A stretch of DNA of 5,431 nucleotides from contig CAMFKK010000197.1 of NCBI GenBank assembly GCA_945957225.1, positions 1 to 5,431 on the forward strand, in the 5' to 3' direction. Source of the DNA: an uncultured Sphingobacteriia bacterium (GTDB taxonomy: Bacteria; Bacteroidota; Bacteroidia; Chitinophagales; Chitinophagaceae). Positions within the stretch are counted from its first letter, which is position 1. Each line of letters begins with the position of its first letter. The translations under genes were made by a program, and so were the position numbers. This document shows, one piece after another, positions 4,667 to 5,431 of this stretch. The notes under the pieces are model-generated. The model ran no database searches. It had not been told where the DNA came from and was given only the letters and a program-made list of their open reading frames with translations.

Positions 4667-5431
4667 CCATCTGCATACTTCTTGATCCCTTGATTAACAG
4701 ATAAGCATTTTTGAAATCTTGTTCTATAAACCATTTTTTGGCAGCAAAAGCATCGGGAAAATATAGATAGGGGTGTTTGATTTTTGAAAAATCACCTCCT
4801 ACCAAAACAACTTGATCCCATTGATGCTGGTCAATCAGTGCTGCAATGGCTTCATGCTCGGCAATACTTTCTTCACCCAATTCCATCATGCCACCCAACA
4901 TCAAGACCTTATTAGAAACTGAGAGACGTGCAAAATTTTCAATGGCCAATTTCATAGAACTTGGATTGGCGTTATAAGCATCCAAGATAATTTGGTTGCT
5001 GCCCAATTGCATCAATTGTGATCGGCTATTTGATGGAGCATAGTTTTCAATTGCAGCAACAATTTTCTCCTCGGGTACTTTACAATAAATACCTATCGCA
5101 ACCGCGCAAAGCACATTGGGTAAATTATAGTCACCTACTAATTGGGTATGAATAGTGGTAGGTGTTGTAAAACCCTTAGTGATGAGGACTTTTAAAAATG
5201 GGTTGTTAGTTTGGGGTGATTGAGTTTGGGAGCTACTGTGGGTATTGGTATCAAGAACAGTTTCATTGTTGATGATTTGTCCTTGAACATCACCAGATCT
5301 TTGTCCATAGTCAAAGGTTTTTGATATACCCTTGCTCATGTCAAGCAAATAGTCATAATCGGCGTAGCGCAATGCCGTACCGTCATGAGCGCGTAAATAA
5401 TCATAGAGCTCGCCCTTGCCCTTTCTGATTC
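4647..5431 (-). CDS. murF: UDP-N-acetylmuramoyl-tripeptide--D-alanyl-D-alanine ligase, partial (start outside window)
   Basis: MurF adds D-Ala-D-Ala to UDP-MurNAc-tripeptide in the cytoplasm, the last step of peptidoglycan precursor assembly before the membrane stage. About 260 C-terminal residues are visible. The frame runs through the right edge ('RKGKGELYDYLRAHDGTALRYADYDYLLDM'), so the N-terminal domain, the ATP-binding loop and the start codon are outside the window. Diagnostic motifs are 'TQLVGDYNLPNVLCAVAIG', 'PSNSRSQLMQLGSNQIILDAYNANPSSM', 'LMLGGMMELGEESIAEH' and the C-terminal 'LLIKGSRSMQMEKII'. An unusual polar insert rich in Asn, Ser, Thr and Gln sits before 'NPFLKVLI' (5202-5273). 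The stop codon and last codons lie in a 16-bp tandem repeat. The Crp/Fnr gene follows after 47 bp on the same strand; there is no clear terminator between them. Confidence 0.93.
   Translation of the reverse strand, partial: IRKGKGELYDYLRAHDGTALRYADYDYLLDMSKGISKTFDYGQRSGDVQGQIINNETVLDTNTHSSSQTQSPQTNNPFLKVLITKGFTTPTTIHTQLVGDYNLPNVLCAVAIGIYCKVPEEKIVAAIENYAPSNSRSQLMQLGSNQIILDAYNANPSSMKLAIENFARLSVSNKVLMLGGMMELGEESIAEHEAIAALIDQHQWDQVVLVGGDFSKIKHPYLYFPDAFAAKKWFIEQDFKNAYLLIKGSRSMQMEKIIQS

Overview
The window looks like Bacteroidota chromosome, most likely from a Chitinophagaceae-type environmental bacterium. The evidence is a TonB-dependent receptor tail, a Bacteroidota-type beta-helix lipoprotein, AT-rich intergenic DNA, start codons without clear Shine-Dalgarno sequences, and a Crp/Fnr protein with a cysteine-containing 'GExCA' cassette. 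The family-level placement is inference.

Layout. Bases 1-2136 (+ strand) carry the C-terminal part of a TonB-dependent outer-membrane receptor followed by a complete lipoprotein of 489 residues, probably co-transcribed. A strong hairpin at 2180-2211 ends this unit and sits between convergent genes, so it can serve both strands. From there to the right edge every recognised gene is on the - strand. Read in transcription order these are: murF (start outside the window), a Crp/Fnr-family regulator, a gene-free stretch of about 620 bp, then a tight cluster of a single-domain rhodanese, a small DUF2892/YgaP-like membrane protein and a DUF983 membrane protein with two CxxC pairs.

How the genes may work together. 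The rhodanese and the DUF2892 protein are the two halves of an E. coli YgaP-like sulfurtransferase, here split into genes 2 bp apart. The nearby regulator has two cysteines (C75, C81) where CRP binds the cAMP phosphate. A CRP-geometry dyad (AGTGA-N6-TTACA on the + strand) lies 44 bp upstream of the rhodanese ATG, about 41 bp from a plausible start site. A model follows in which the regulator senses a thiol or sulfane-sulfur signal and controls the rhodanese operon. This is inference.

The most unusual feature is the density of short repeats around the crp gene. Three TATACT-N6-AGTATA palindromes are spaced exactly 36 bp centre to centre, with a fourth 94 bp further on. Next comes a run of five 18-bp tandem units. 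On the other side of crp are four 16-bp tandem units that run into the 3' end of murF. None of these arrays matches a named element I can identify.
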